DNA from: Ehretia macrophylla
Lineage: Eukaryota; Streptophyta; Magnoliopsida; Boraginales; Ehretiaceae
Direction: 5' to 3'
DNA: 64,000 nucleotides
NCBI GenBank assembly: GCA_037974665.1
Contig: CM075770.1
Span: forward strand, 20,785,501 to 20,849,500
Shown here: piece after piece, positions 33,959 through 44,840 of the stretch
Layout of the letters: the number at the start of each line of letters is the position of its first letter
Position numbering within the stretch: position 1 is the stretch's first letter
Position numbers and translations under genes: made by a program
Notes under the pieces: model-generated
Databases searched by the model: none
Told to the model about the DNA's origin: nothing
The model's input: the letters and a program-made list of their open reading frames with translations, nothing else

Positions 33959-36766
33959 ATGGAAACTGTTGAAGAAACTAGAGCAGCAGCAGCAATAAAA
34001 GGCCTGGCTGGTGGTGAACCGGGGGTTTCAATTTCTGGACCGGAAAGCAGCGATAAGGATCGGGTTTATGATCTTAACGAGGAGGGGGGTGATGATAATA
34101 CTGTGGTGGCGGTGAATAGTAGACTTATTGTGACTGAAACTACTACTGTTGATATGAGGTATGTGGGCTCTGACGAAAATGGGTCTGAGAATATTGTCCA
34201 AGAAAACAATACTAGTCGTGTTTCAGCTGAGAAAAGCGAGTTCAATGGGAATGGGAATGGAATTTCTCTTGTGGTGGATGTTCATGGCTCTCTGGATGGT
34301 GCAGATGAGAAAAAGTTTGGAGTTCCAGATGGTGAACGTTCGTATGCCAAAAATGAAGGTGATATGGTTGAAAGTTTTACTAAAATGATAAAACACCATA
34401 GATCCATCGCTGAGGAGAAAAGGGGGAATGGAAGTGTTATCGATAATAGGGAGAAGGTTGGCAAGGATTTTACTATAGAGGATGATGATGATGGTGAAAT
34501 TGTAGGTGATAGAAAGCATGATTTTGCGGTGGGCGACTTTGTTTGGGGGAAAATTAAGAGTCATCCTTGGTGGCCCGGACAGATTTATGATCCTTTTGAC
34601 GCTTCTGAGTTTGCTTCCGAGTTTAGGCATGAGGATCGTCTTCTCGTGGCATATTTTGGGGATGGATCTTGTGCTTGGTGCTTCCCGTCCCAGTTGGTAG
34701 CATTTGCGGAACATTTCGAAGAAATGTCAAAGCAGAGCACTCCTAAGAGCTTAGACAATGCTGTAGAGAAGGCTCTGGATGAAATAGGTAGATGTGCCGA
34801 GTTGAAAATGATTTGTTCTTGTGTGCCAGAAGGAAATCGAGCTGGTCTCACAAGGCCACATGCGATGAATGCTGGAGTCAAGCCTGGAGTTCTTGTGCCA
34901 GAAGGAGACATTGGTAGACTACCAACCCCCGTGTGTGAGCCTGCTGAAGTACTTGAATATGTGAGACATCTTGGGCAGGCTGGTTCTATCATCAGTATGC
35001 TTGAACTTGTGCTTGTAAAGAGTTGGCTCTCTGCCTTTTATCGTGTAACAAGGGGTTACCGGTTACCTACGTACCATGAGCCCCAGGAAATTGAAGGCCT
35101 TGAAGACAAAAGTATAAATATGGTTTTGAATACAAATGATTTTAGAGCTCCAATTGAAGTTCCCATTCAGGGTCCGTGCAAAGAAGACCAGGTTTCTTCA
35201 CCAAAGGCAGGCCCTTGTAAGGGACCTATGCTTTCAGATGAGAAGCTAAATCGGAGTAGGAAACAGAAGAGTGTTGCTGAACTTATGGGGGAGGACACTG
35301 GTGTTAAACCAAAGAGTCGAAGAAAGAGTAAGAACGAGGAGGTAACACCTTCTACAACAGCAAAGAAAAAGAAAAAGGCTGAAAATGGAGCTGTAATTGA
35401 GAGCACCGATCCTAAGGCTTCTACAGCAGGAAGTAAAAGAGGTAGAAAGAAGAACGAGATATCCATATCTCCGGGAACGGCAGTGAACGAAGGGGTGCAG
35501 CCCGAAAATAAGGTCAATAAAAGAACTTTGTCAAATAAACGCAAGAAAAATAAAGATTCTGGTGGTGATATGGAGGGTGAAGCCAAAGAAGAGTCTGAAA
35601 ATCTTATGTCAAGGGAAAGGAAGAAGAGCAAGTACTTGTCCCCTCCCTACACAAGTCATTCATGGAAGGGAGGGAAATCAATCGCTAAGGGAGAACTGGA
35701 AACAGAATCTGAAAAAATTTCGAAGATTGCCAGGGTGGGTGAGCGCATGACAAGGGCTTCTGGACAACTTTTTGTGTCACCTCCCATTTCAAAGTGTAAT
35801 CGTGAAACATCCGAGGTTAAAATGGCCAAAAGGCGGCTTGAAAAATCCGGTGCAAGTCCTCAAACTGTTAAGCAAAAGGAGAAAAAGATTATCGACTCCA
35901 TGGATGTCAGTGCATCATTGTGGGAGGTGCTAGCGGAGGTTCGATCTGCAGGTGTTAATCTTATGTCTTTGGAAAATGGTTCCGTTGAGATGATTAAGGG
36001 ATTTGTCACTACATTCAGGAGTTCAATGTATTTGAATGGATCAAACTTCAAATCATATCATAAACAGAAGGCTAGCAGGAAGAGAAAATCTCCAGTCCCT
36101 GAATCAGGAAAGGTTGTTAATGAGGTAAACCAGGCTAATACCACATCACCTCAACCATCGACTCTCAATGTAAAGATTGAGACACCAAGGTCAAGAGTGA
36201 CCAAACTCAAGAGAGCTGCCCGGGCAGCTGCGACAAATAAGAAGGAAGTTGACAAAAAAGCTTCACCAGTATCTCTCATTATATCATTTACCCCTGGTGC
36301 TTCTTTGCCATCAAAGGATGAGATTATCAAGATATTTAGCAATTATGGGAATGTGAATGAAGATGAAACCAAGGTGTTGCTTGATTTGAACTGTGCTCAG
36401 GTGGCCTATACGAGTATTTGTGATGCCGAAGAAGCCTTTCGAGAATCTATTAAACAAAGTCCTTTTGGTGCTTCCAGTTCGGGTTACAGACTGCGATACG
36501 CTTCTGCTGCAGCAAGGGCTCTTGAATCTGGTCAAAAGAACTCAACATCTCCTAAGAAGAGGATGCGGAAAAATGCAGTTGGTTTTCAGCAGACAAATGA
36601 CGAGATTTCTCAAGTTGGCTCCATTATGATGAAGCTTGATATGTTGGGACTTATGCTAGAAATGTGTAACGGTAAAATTTCACCGGAGGAAAAAGCAAGC
36701 CTAGAGGATGAAATAGGAAGCCTGTTCCAGAAGGCTAGTGCATTGGATGTGAAGACCTCATCTTAG
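33959..36766 (+). CDS. PWWP domain protein with C-terminal RRM-like domain
   Basis: A single uninterrupted ORF of 935 aa. The PWWP domain spans about residues 187-285 and contains VGDFVWGKIKSHPWWPGQ and a FGDGSCAWC aromatic cage region. A long Lys/Arg-rich, low-complexity middle (about 430-640) carries several possible nuclear localisation signals. An RRM-like fold (about 768-850, VSLIISFTPGASLPSKDEII) and a conserved helical tail (about 880-930) follow. This layout matches the plant PDP family (Arabidopsis PDP1-PDP6), which binds histones or DNA in the nucleus and acts with FVE/MSI4-type proteins in chromatin silencing. An acceptor-like TTTACAG at 33890-33896 suggests a 5' UTR intron. The gene converges on the stress-protein gene downstream. 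Confidence 0.92.
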   Translation: METVEETRAAAAIKGLAGGEPGVSISGPESSDKDRVYDLNEEGGDDNTVVAVNSRLIVTETTTVDMRYVGSDENGSENIVQENNTSRVSAEKSEFNGNGNGISLVVDVHGSLDGADEKKFGVPDGERSYAKNEGDMVESFTKMIKHHRSIAEEKRGNGSVIDNREKVGKDFTIEDDDDGEIVGDRKHDFAVGDFVWGKIKSHPWWPGQIYDPFDASEFASEFRHEDRLLVAYFGDGSCAWCFPSQLVAFAEHFEEMSKQSTPKSLDNAVEKALDEIGRCAELKMICSCVPEGNRAGLTRPHAMNAGVKPGVLVPEGDIGRLPTPVCEPAEVLEYVRHLGQAGSIISMLELVLVKSWLSAFYRVTRGYRLPTYHEPQEIEGLEDKSINMVLNTNDFRAPIEVPIQGPCKEDQVSSPKAGPCKGPMLSDEKLNRSRKQKSVAELMGEDTGVKPKSRRKSKNEEVTPSTTAKKKKKAENGAVIESTDPKASTAGSKRGRKKNEISISPGTAVNEGVQPENKVNKRTLSNKRKKNKDSGGDMEGEAKEESENLMSRERKKSKYLSPPYTSHSWKGGKSIAKGELETESEKISKIARVGERMTRASGQLFVSPPISKCNRETSEVKMAKRRLEKSGASPQTVKQKEKKIIDSMDVSASLWEVLAEVRSAGVNLMSLENGSVEMIKGFVTTFRSSMYLNGSNFKSYHKQKASRKRKSPVPESGKVVNEVNQANTTSPQPSTLNVKIETPRSRVTKLKRAARAAATNKKEVDKKASPVSLIISFTPGASLPSKDEIIKIFSNYGNVNEDETKVLLDLNCAQVAYTSICDAEEAFRESIKQSPFGASSSGYRLRYASAAARALESGQKNSTSPKKRMRKNAVGFQQTNDEISQVGSIMMKLDMLGLMLEMCNGKISPEEKASLEDEIGSLFQKASALDVKTSS

Positions 36767-37489
36767 ATAGTGGATTGCAAGATGTGGATTGTTTTTGGTT
36801 TTAGGTGTGGTTTCTCTCTTTTCTTTATTGAGTTGTTGATCTCTTCACCCTTTTTAGCCTAGAATGAATATTTAACCTTCTCTTTTATATGCAAGATGGA
36901 TATTGACAGTAATTATTGCTCCTAAAAGACCTCATGTTTGGAAGTAGCTAGGAAGTTTCAATTTATGATTTTTTACCAGTTACTTGCTCATGATGCATCA
37001 CTTAGTGGAATACGACTTGGTTTACTATTGGTGGCAACAAGGGTTTATCATGATTCTTGGCTAGTCCTCGCTCGAGTCTTCTCTGTATCTGTGTGAAATG
37101 GTGAGTAGCGATGAGAGCGAGTGATTCTTGTTAGCTTTTCTGCACAGGCAGTTCGGCATCCAAGTCTCAAACCGAAGTTGAATTTGCATTCATCAATGAG
37201 ATAGAGAAAACTTTAACACCAGAAACTAAACAACAAATTTGAAAAGAAAGAACACTGCATGGGATCACAACGATTTCATATATTCCAGCCAAAGCAACCT
37301 CATACAAAGATACCTCTGCCAGCATAATCAAAGACCCAAGCTCCACACTCGTATAGATTTTATAAGAGAAGAGATATATAACAAGGATAGAATCGAATGC
37401 TTTTCCAAGTACTTCACGTACGTGCCACAACAATCCACATATGTGTATTAACAGAATCAACAGACATCAAAGTAAATTACAGACCGCAA
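36767..37489. other. Convergent 3' flanks of PWWP and USP genes
   Basis: 3' UTRs and a short spacer. No ORF with recognisable content and no repeat noted. Confidence 0.5.
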
Positions 37490-39339
37490 TCAATCATCTA
37501 CAGGATCCTGAGGAGTCTCATCTGCATTGCGCTTGATTGTGATAACAGGACATTCAGCATGTTTCGCACAAAATTCGCTCACGGTTCCAACAAAAACTCT
37601 GCACAAGCTTATGAAAATCAGGTTTCAGCACAACAATGGCTGCCATTGTGTATTTCATTGAGAGACAAGCAAGAAATCAACAACAAAAGATTTAAGTACA
37701 TTAAATGGAATCATCTATAAGGCATAAGATTCTGGTGATCCTATGTCTTCATTTAGATTGACAGCGCAAAGAATAGACATATACCTCTGGAAAGGACCAA
37801 GGCCCCGGCTTCCAACAACAAGAAAGTCCGGTTGAACACGTTTGACTTCATGGCAGATCACTTCCTTAGGGTCACCTTTCTTGATCCATGCCTCACAAGC
37901 AACCTATAAATACGCATAATAACTGTACTTGTGTACCAAAGAGTGTTTGAACAAAGAGCAACGGCAGAGGCACATGTAGAAATTTATACAATTTGGTTGA
38001 AGAGAAGGTCAGAATTGCAAAAGTTTGTTTTAGCAAATATGAAACAGAATAATTAAAAAGAAGAAGCAACGAGTATCGGAAGATACCCCAATTTCATGGC
38101 ATCGATTGACAAAGTACTCTAGCAGATGAAGGCCTTTTATCTTGTCCCTGTGCCTTATTCTCTTGAAATCATCAGGCGATGCATATATACTATCCATGTC
38201 ATCAAAACCTAGTAAGAAAACGATGGAAAACAAACTCATCAGCTTCAAACTTTCTCCATATCAAAAGCATAGATGTAGCAGCCGAAGACCTATACCAATT
38301 AAGAATGTTGAGACGAAAGACTCAATGTATAATTAAGGCATCACTATTGGTGACCAGAAAATAAAATCTTCTCACCATTGGTTTTAAGCAAAACACACAC
38401 AAGTTTTCATTTCATTGTTAGCTTAAAAATAAAAAAATAGGAGAGCCGGTAACTTTTATTTAACAATAATACATGAATTTTTTTGCAAAGATAAAATCTT
38501 GGGGGGCCGGAGTCCCTACCGGCTCCCCCTAGCTCCACCCCTGAGACCAGAGACAAGTAATTTACAAAAGTAGAGAACGAGGATTTTGTTTTTTTAATAT
38601 TATTTAACGCATAGGAAAAGAAGAAACTGCACAAATCTGTCAACGAGTTCATAAATCCTAATCAAACCATTTTTAAGCTCACAAAATTATATATACACAT
38701 TTCAATGGAGGCAATTTAATTAAATGCACAAAAATAGATAAGAATTCAAACCTATTCACAACTAGCGCGAGCTATTGTAGAGTTCATGATGACATTAGAC
38801 CACTATAGATAAAAAAATAATAATAATAATTTGGCAATATGCATATTTTAAGAGATGAACATAAACAAGGTAAACTGCAAAATACGAAAAAATTTCGTGT
38901 TGTATCGAATTTACACGTTAAATATTTTTGCTGGTACGGTAATAATCTAATAGGCTCGATAACGTGGTTACCAAGCACAGTAACAGTGAGCCATATCTTT
39001 ATAAACCATATGTAATTATTATTAGATGATTACGATACTAAAAAGTCTAACGTGCAAGTTCGAAGAGACTTTTACTTGTATAGGTATATATATACATCAA
39101 GAAGGATACAAATGTGCGTAAAGATATATATATAGATATAGATATATGTATGAGAAGAGACCATCTTCGTCGGGGACTTGAACGTGGAGGAAGAGAAATT
39201 TGAATTCAGAAGTGTTGGAGCGGACGATCTTCTTAAGGGCCCACTCGAATGCACCTTTGCTGCTTATCGATGCATGAGGATAGCCTTTGATCGTTGACTC
39301 GCTTACACCCACCATTATCCGAGTTGGCTCACCTTCCAT
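37490..39339 (-). CDS. Universal stress protein (USP/UspA family), 175 aa
   Basis: Four exons on the minus strand: 39339-39162, 38208-38087, 37903-37785 and 37598-37490, all GT-AG, join in frame to 175 aa. The start MEGEPTRIMVGVSEST is typical of plant single-domain USPs. The ATP-binding region LVVGSRGLGPFQRVFVGTVS fits the family pattern G-2X-G-9X-G(S/T). The tail ECPVITIKRNADETPQDPVDD is close to the Arabidopsis At3g01520/At5g14680 type. These cytosolic proteins bind ATP and respond to stress; the precise role is unknown. An upstream in-frame GTG is not used as start. Intron 1 (about 950 bp) contains (TA)n/(GATA)n tracts and a fragment GGCTCCCCCTAGCTCCACCCC (about 38520-38540) that looks like an interspersed-repeat end. 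Confidence 0.94.
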
Positions 39340-41608
39340 TTCTCTCTCCACTCACTGAGTCACAACACTCGTTCTCTCTGTTTGCTAATTGCTAGCTGTC
39401 TCTGTTTCTGCTCTTCAACTCAAAAAAAAAAAAAAAAAAACTAAGATCTGGATGAGCGATAAGTCGTGTTTATATTTAGCAGTTTTAACATTAATGACTT
39501 TGCGTAGGCGCACGGGTAATGTATGTTTATAATAATGCTCGATAGAATGCGCTGGCGGGTTGCGTGCTCCTCCATATGCAGCCAAAAAAGGGACACGTGG
39601 CTGTTCTTTTAGCCAAAACAGTGTCCGGAGAGTGTGGGTCCAATGTCCTTTCTCTATCCTTTACCAAATACCCAAAAATGACCCCTTTAAATAATTTTCA
39701 CACCCATTCTTCATTTTTAATGTTTTTTTTTAAAAAAATAACGAGTAACTCAATATAGAGATGATTACGTTAAGTTGTCTCTAAATCTGTAACTTTTGAT
39801 GCAGCAACACACTCTAATTTATGCTTGAAATCAATTAAAGATCATGTAATATTTATAATAAAATAATATAGACTGAATATTTTTTATATTATGGATGCAA
39901 AGGCGGAGGCACAGTGACACACATTGTTGAGAGGGTGTTACAATCTCCACTTACTCTAAAAATTGGTTAAAAATATATGTAATTTTAAAATATTTTTAGT
40001 CTAAAAAATTAATTTAACCACCACAAAAAAAAAATTATTTTATAAGTATTAAATTATGTAATTTAATATCCACCAAATAAAAATTCTGAATCTACCTTTG
40101 TATAAATGAGGAAGAACTTTGTAGTTTCAATTATCTTTATTAGGTACCTTGTATGAAGAGTTCATGTCGATATTTATTGGACAATTTAGATGTCCTCATA
40201 CATTATTGTACATGAAACAATTTTTTTGTATAAGCATTTTCGAATAAACTACATACTTTCATTTTTGCGAAGTTAAAAACAATATTGGAGAATGTAGTGC
40301 TTCGCTAGCAAATTGAATAAGAAGTACCTATAAATACTTCAAAACTCTTGTGAGTTAAATAGAGAAGTATGGTGAAATATAAGAATGTAATTAGTTAAGG
40401 AGTTTTAAATCACTTTCTATGCATGATATGAAAGTATTCTTCCGCCATCTAAAACTTGTAAGTGCTTACACGCACCTTCTTTTTAAGCAATTTTGGCTAG
40501 GACATTTGTAATTGAGCACAAAAATTGACTTAATAAGACTATGGTTAAGCGCATATTTTTCTTTTCTTTTTCTTTTTAAGGAAAGCTGACACATTCTCTT
40601 CATTTCGAACCACAACTTGAAAAGTAAGTGTCGGATTAACAACAAAATTCAACATATTTCTCTCTGCATAAGTGATTGTTTTCTGTATTTTTTTTTTTAT
40701 CACAAAAAGAAAAACAAATTTAAGACGACTTATTGAATGGCCTACTGTCTCCACCATTCTTTCAAGATTTTTTACTATTCAGTATTGGGAGATTATTCCT
40801 CCAACGCACCCAAGACCAGCATGCGTGGTTTGTGCCACAGCTAATGGCCCATGTTTTATTGTGATATACCCAAAAGACGCAGAAATATATTGCTGGGCCG
40901 ATGAACATTCACTTGCATTTGTGATGCAAGTCCAATGTCTGGGATTAGGATTGGGGTTGGGGTTGGGGTTGGGGGAAGAAAGGAAGGAATTGGTTAGAGA
41001 GATTAAAGAATCTCTATCCTTGTTTTGTTTGGTTGAGTCAATAAAGGAGAGGCATAGAAGGGTTTGGTATATCCCAAATTTTAATCTCCTCAATTTAGAA
41101 TCAAAAGGGAAAAGATTAGTGTTTTCAATATAATGTCTATTGTGCACTTATCTTTTATATATAATTACAAGCATATCATATATGAATAACTCAAACCTCA
41201 TCATTCTTTAGGTAAATATATATACCAATTTGTATATAAAATTGATTGCTCTCTTTTATTCATTTTCCAATCCGAAAAAGAAATATATACACAATCTTTT
41301 ATGATCTTTTTCTTTATAGCTTTATCAAATCCAAGTAAAATTTAATTGCCCCTTTTCTTTCTTTTATAGTTTAATCCTTTTACCTCCTTTATTATCGTCA
41401 TTTCCCTCTTGAATGCAAAAGAACCCTTAAAAAGTTTGTACTTAGGTACAATCAAATGCCATTGTTCCAGTTTAGAAAACTTTATTTTACAAACTTGTTA
41501 TTACATCAGTCTATACCTGTCAGTAATAATTTAGATAGAAAGAAGAAGGATGATTGATCAATGAGAAATGAACTTCTTTTAATTACCTAATAAAATATAA
41601 GAAATACT
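39340..41608. other. Intergenic upstream of USP
   Basis: Includes an A18-type homopolymer near 39422-39440 and a (TTGGGG)4 tract at 40951-40974. ORFs of 122 and 153 codons overlap the G-rich tract but are low-complexity shadows. No gene called. Confidence 0.5.
40951..40975 (+). repeat. (TTGGGG)n tract, possible G-quadruplex
   Basis: Four tandem TTGGGG units preceded by GGGATTAGGA. This gives at least four G-runs separated by two T, enough for an intramolecular quadruplex. It is too short, and of the wrong unit (plants use TTTAGGG), to be a telomere remnant. Confidence 0.7.
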
Positions 41609-41687
41609 AGTTATTTGATCTAGTAGTATGATTCTCGCTTTAAGAGCAAGAGCCGAGAGGCCTCAAGATCGATTCTCGGAATTAACA
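41609..41687 (+). pseudogene. tRNA-Pro-derived pseudogene
   Basis: The segment follows the tRNA-Pro at 30019-30090 closely: TATTTGATCTAGTAGTATGATTC and GATTCTCGGAAT remain. The acceptor stem no longer pairs (AGTTATT against AATTAAC), the anticodon position reads TAA, and about 7 nt are inserted before the T arm. It cannot make a working tRNA. It may be a decayed tRNA copy or the head of a tRNA-derived SINE. Confidence 0.72.
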
Positions 41688-41689
41688 TC

Positions 41690-42080
41690 CTAAAGTCATC
41701 TCTAACAGGTGCCTTAAAATACTAAATTCTCTACACGTAGGGAAGCTATTAGAGATTCTGATCTCCAACAGCTGCCCTACACCTATCTCTATATGTAGAG
41801 AATCCTTACATCCAAATTTTACTATCTCCACATATGGAGATACAATAACAATTCCCTAAACCTATCTCCACATCTCCACATGTGGAGTAAATAAAAATAG
41901 AGAGTTTTTAAATTAGGAAAACTGTTGGAGAGAAACTAAAATAGGGATTTTTGAAATAAGAGATTTACAAAATATAGGGAATCTGTTAGAGTGAAACTAA
42001 AACATAGAGTTTCTAGATGTAGGGAATTGGTCCAAATTCTCTATATATAGAGAAAAATATAGAGAAGCTATTGAAACTTG
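41690..42080. repeat. MITE-like repeat with internal inverted segments
   Basis: ATCTCTAACAGGTGCC at the left has complement-like partners at about 41915 and 41975 (CTGTTGGAGAG, CTGTTAGAGTG). Palindromes around CTCTATATGTAGAG-type words recur. The ends and target duplication could not be fixed. Confidence 0.4.
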
Positions 42081-44255
42081 CAAACAATGCTTCTGATGAA
42101 TACACATTTCGATACTAATATTTCTTGGTCTTATTAGAACACATCAAGAAAATGTCTCGAGCCCTCTAATAAACTTTTAGTCCATGATATTAAAATGCCA
42201 TCATCCATGAGTTTATCTAAAGGTTTTAATCTATCTAAATTAATAATCTTAGAGGTTATAGTTTGGATCACCTGATCATAACGTTTGTTTAGTGATAGTG
42301 AAGTGATTTGGACTATTGATGAGAAAAAATAATTGACTTAACATTTTACCACGGTTAATCTATCTTATAAATTAAAACGTTACGAGAAAATTCAAATCTA
42401 AATATATAAGTTGTATAATTAATCGTAGTTCTTTATGTTAACTTTTAAAATTCGACGTCTTCCCTTTCAAGACTTGAATTGATTGAAGTTGTGTGTCAAT
42501 GGTTGCCTTTTCCGCATGCCTCATCCTGTTTTGCCCATTTATGGTACTATTATACGGACAAGATTTCAGAGAGGCGTGGCGGACAAAATGAAGGATGTGA
42601 GCTGGTTTCTGAATTACTCCAGCCATATTTATCTAGGTTAATATAAGTCAGTTGACCTATCCAACTTGAATTTTTTATTTATTTATTTAAAAGGAGGTGT
42701 AAACCAATATTATATAAAATGTAAATAATAAATTTGCAATCTATTTTGGGACCTCTTGCATACAAAGGCAAAAACTATATCACTAGAACAATTGCGTAGT
42801 ATTTGAAAACATTTTATTTCCATTAACGCTTCTTTTATTTATTTTTCAATACCTTTAGCCAATCCTAATCATTTTTTTTTTTTCTGTTTACTGGGAACTC
42901 ACTTGGGTAAATTTACCCCATGTTTGGGTGGGAAAGAAAATGTAAGGAAACTAAATTTTCCTTGTTGATTAGAGGGGGGAAATGGGGGGATTGGATAGAC
43001 GAGAATGAAAAAGTAGAACGATGGAAATATTTTTTTCCCCCTCCGACCTCAATGTCTAGGCTATTTACGGACCATGAGATCATTTGCTTTTGGAAGAAAC
43101 CAAAGAATTCCTTGGGAAGTTTAAAAGATCAGTTTGTTCTTTTTTCTTTATTAGATGACCAAAATTTCATCGGAGTTCAAATCTTATGAGAGTTCCACTA
43201 GAAATATAAAATTACTAAAGAAATAATTATAAGATACTTTCTTTACTTAGCAAAAAAAAATACTTTCTCTTGTCCCTTCCAGGTGATTGGGAAATAAAGA
43301 AATATTTATTATATTCAAAATAATTATACATCTATAAAATACTATCTCAATCTATCTTATTTGCATCATATTTAAAATGTGATAATCTTTCGAAGGTTGA
43401 ACCGGATATATGGATTGGCGAGCGGTAGGGGAAAAAAATCTCTCCATCCTTCCTACTCTTTCATTCTACAATATTTCCATTTCATCTACATCCCGCAAAG
43501 ATTGGAAAAATTGATCATCTTCTCATTTTCCGTCCCAAATCAGATATAAAATAATTAGGTATCTACTACCACTATCCCTAACAATCTGGCATCATCATGG
43601 TTTAATTAGTTGTGTAGCAACATTATTATCATGCTATATATAAAAGCTACGTTTACCTACTCGATCTCTATCTTTAAATAATTTAACCTCAGAACCATAT
43701 CCTTTGTGGGATACACGACAATCATTAAGCAAGCGCCGGACTGGTCATAGATTAGAATTAATAATTCTTCACTAAAAAAAAAAGAAGGAAAGGCCAACGA
43801 TCTAAGGCCATGTTTCAATAATATTTCATTGGATTTGAGTTTCACAATCTAAAGGTAATTAATGACATATAAGAGGCTTTCTGCGCTTTCATAATGTCGC
43901 ACATTATAATAATATGATTAAGCTTTAATTTTAAACTAACAGAAAACGGGTGGCTTCACTGATCAATAAAATTTGCCTACACTATCACAACTTTAAGTAG
44001 GATCAAAAAGCAAAGGCAAAGGAAGCAGAAGATTAAAATTATAAGCTGTACAATACCAAGAACAAACAAACAATCTTTTTTGTTATTTCATTTTCTCAAG
44101 ATCAATTACCAACACTTTTCTCATTTCCTAAATTTGCAGACCAACCATACATCCACTCAAACCCGGGGATGAACTTGACTCTAAATTCTAACCCGAGGAT
44201 GAATTTGACTTTAAATAATAACATTACGAGAAAGATTAACGATACTTATTCAATT
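42080..44255. other. Intergenic, with a possible hAT-type MITE
   Basis: TGTTTGGGTGGGAAAG at 42921 and its near-complement CATTTTCCGTCCCAAATCA ending near 43542 form a weak inverted pair about 620 bp apart, as in hAT-type MITEs. The 89-codon ORF at 42920 lies in this repeat and is not called. The last 200 bp are the 3' UTR of the next gene. Confidence 0.4.
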
Positions 44256-44840
44256 CTAGTTGTTGCCCTTACCCAGAGATGGCATTCCAGTAAAGGAAAC
44301 CCTACCGAAGCCCAAATGGCCAATTCGGTACAACTCTAACCAAACCTCTTCTGCCTCAAACCTTGCACTAAAATTGTCCTTTAGCTCTTCACCATCTTCA
44401 AACCCCATTGATGCAATTTCCATTGATGACCCTTCTTCTAAGCTAATTCCCTTTGATCTTGAAATGACATCTCCATCCACCACCACCCTATCACTGTAAC
44501 TTCTCTCACATTTCCTCTTCTTTTCCAACCTCCGCCGCATTTTCTTCTTCCCTTTGCGCAGCCATTTTCTCCCCATCATGTAAGGAATCTTTAGAAATGT
44601 GAAGGCCAAGATATCAACAACTGCGCAGGGACAGCAACATATGGCCACACAGTCTGCGATCAAGACAGCTGTGCATGACTGACAAGACTTGCCTGTGCAC
44701 TCTATAGGGTCTCCGGCGTCGTCGTCGTCGTCGGCCACCTCGTGCCGGTGGTTCTTTCTGAGAGGTGCATTTCTTGGGGTGCTCTCGCGGGTCCCACTAC
44801 CTTGACGTGAAGAAGCTGGTGATGGTGTTTGATCATCCAT
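44256..44840 (-). CDS. Conserved Cys-rich plant protein, function unknown
   Basis: A single-exon ORF of 194 aa, start ATG at 44838-44840. The N-terminus is Ser/Pro/Arg-rich and has a poly-Asp run (about residues 37-41) from a GTC repeat. Residues about 48-90 hold many Cys and a hydrophobic stretch (ADCVAICCCPCAVVDILAF) that could anchor in a membrane or be acylated. A strongly basic segment (RKWLRKGKKKMRRRLEKKRK, about 91-110) follows. The C-terminal part is acidic and then aromatic. The pattern recalls an uncharacterised plant family with a similar CCCPCAVV core, so the ORF looks real rather than a chance reading. No function can be given. Confidence 0.75.
   Translation of the reverse strand: MDDQTPSPASSRQGSGTRESTPRNAPLRKNHRHEVADDDDDAGDPIECTGKSCQSCTAVLIADCVAICCCPCAVVDILAFTFLKIPYMMGRKWLRKGKKKMRRRLEKKRKCERSYSDRVVVDGDVISRSKGISLEEGSSMEIASMGFEDGEELKDNFSARFEAEEVWLELYRIGHLGFGRVSFTGMPSLGKGNN

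Noticed and set aside
35167-35631. 154-codon antisense ORF over the PWWP gene
   Set aside because: Low-complexity Ser/Leu/Phe-rich mirror of the Lys/Glu-rich region of the sense protein.
40951-40975. Interstitial telomere remnant
   Set aside because: The unit is TTGGGG, not the plant TTTAGGG, and only four units are present.
40672-41147. ORFs of 153 and 122 codons around the TTGGGG tract
   Set aside because: Their repeated GLGLGLG and NPNPNPN runs come from the simple repeat. The flanking parts show no family features.
42920-43189. 89-codon ORF
   Set aside because: It starts in a probable MITE end and has no conserved features.
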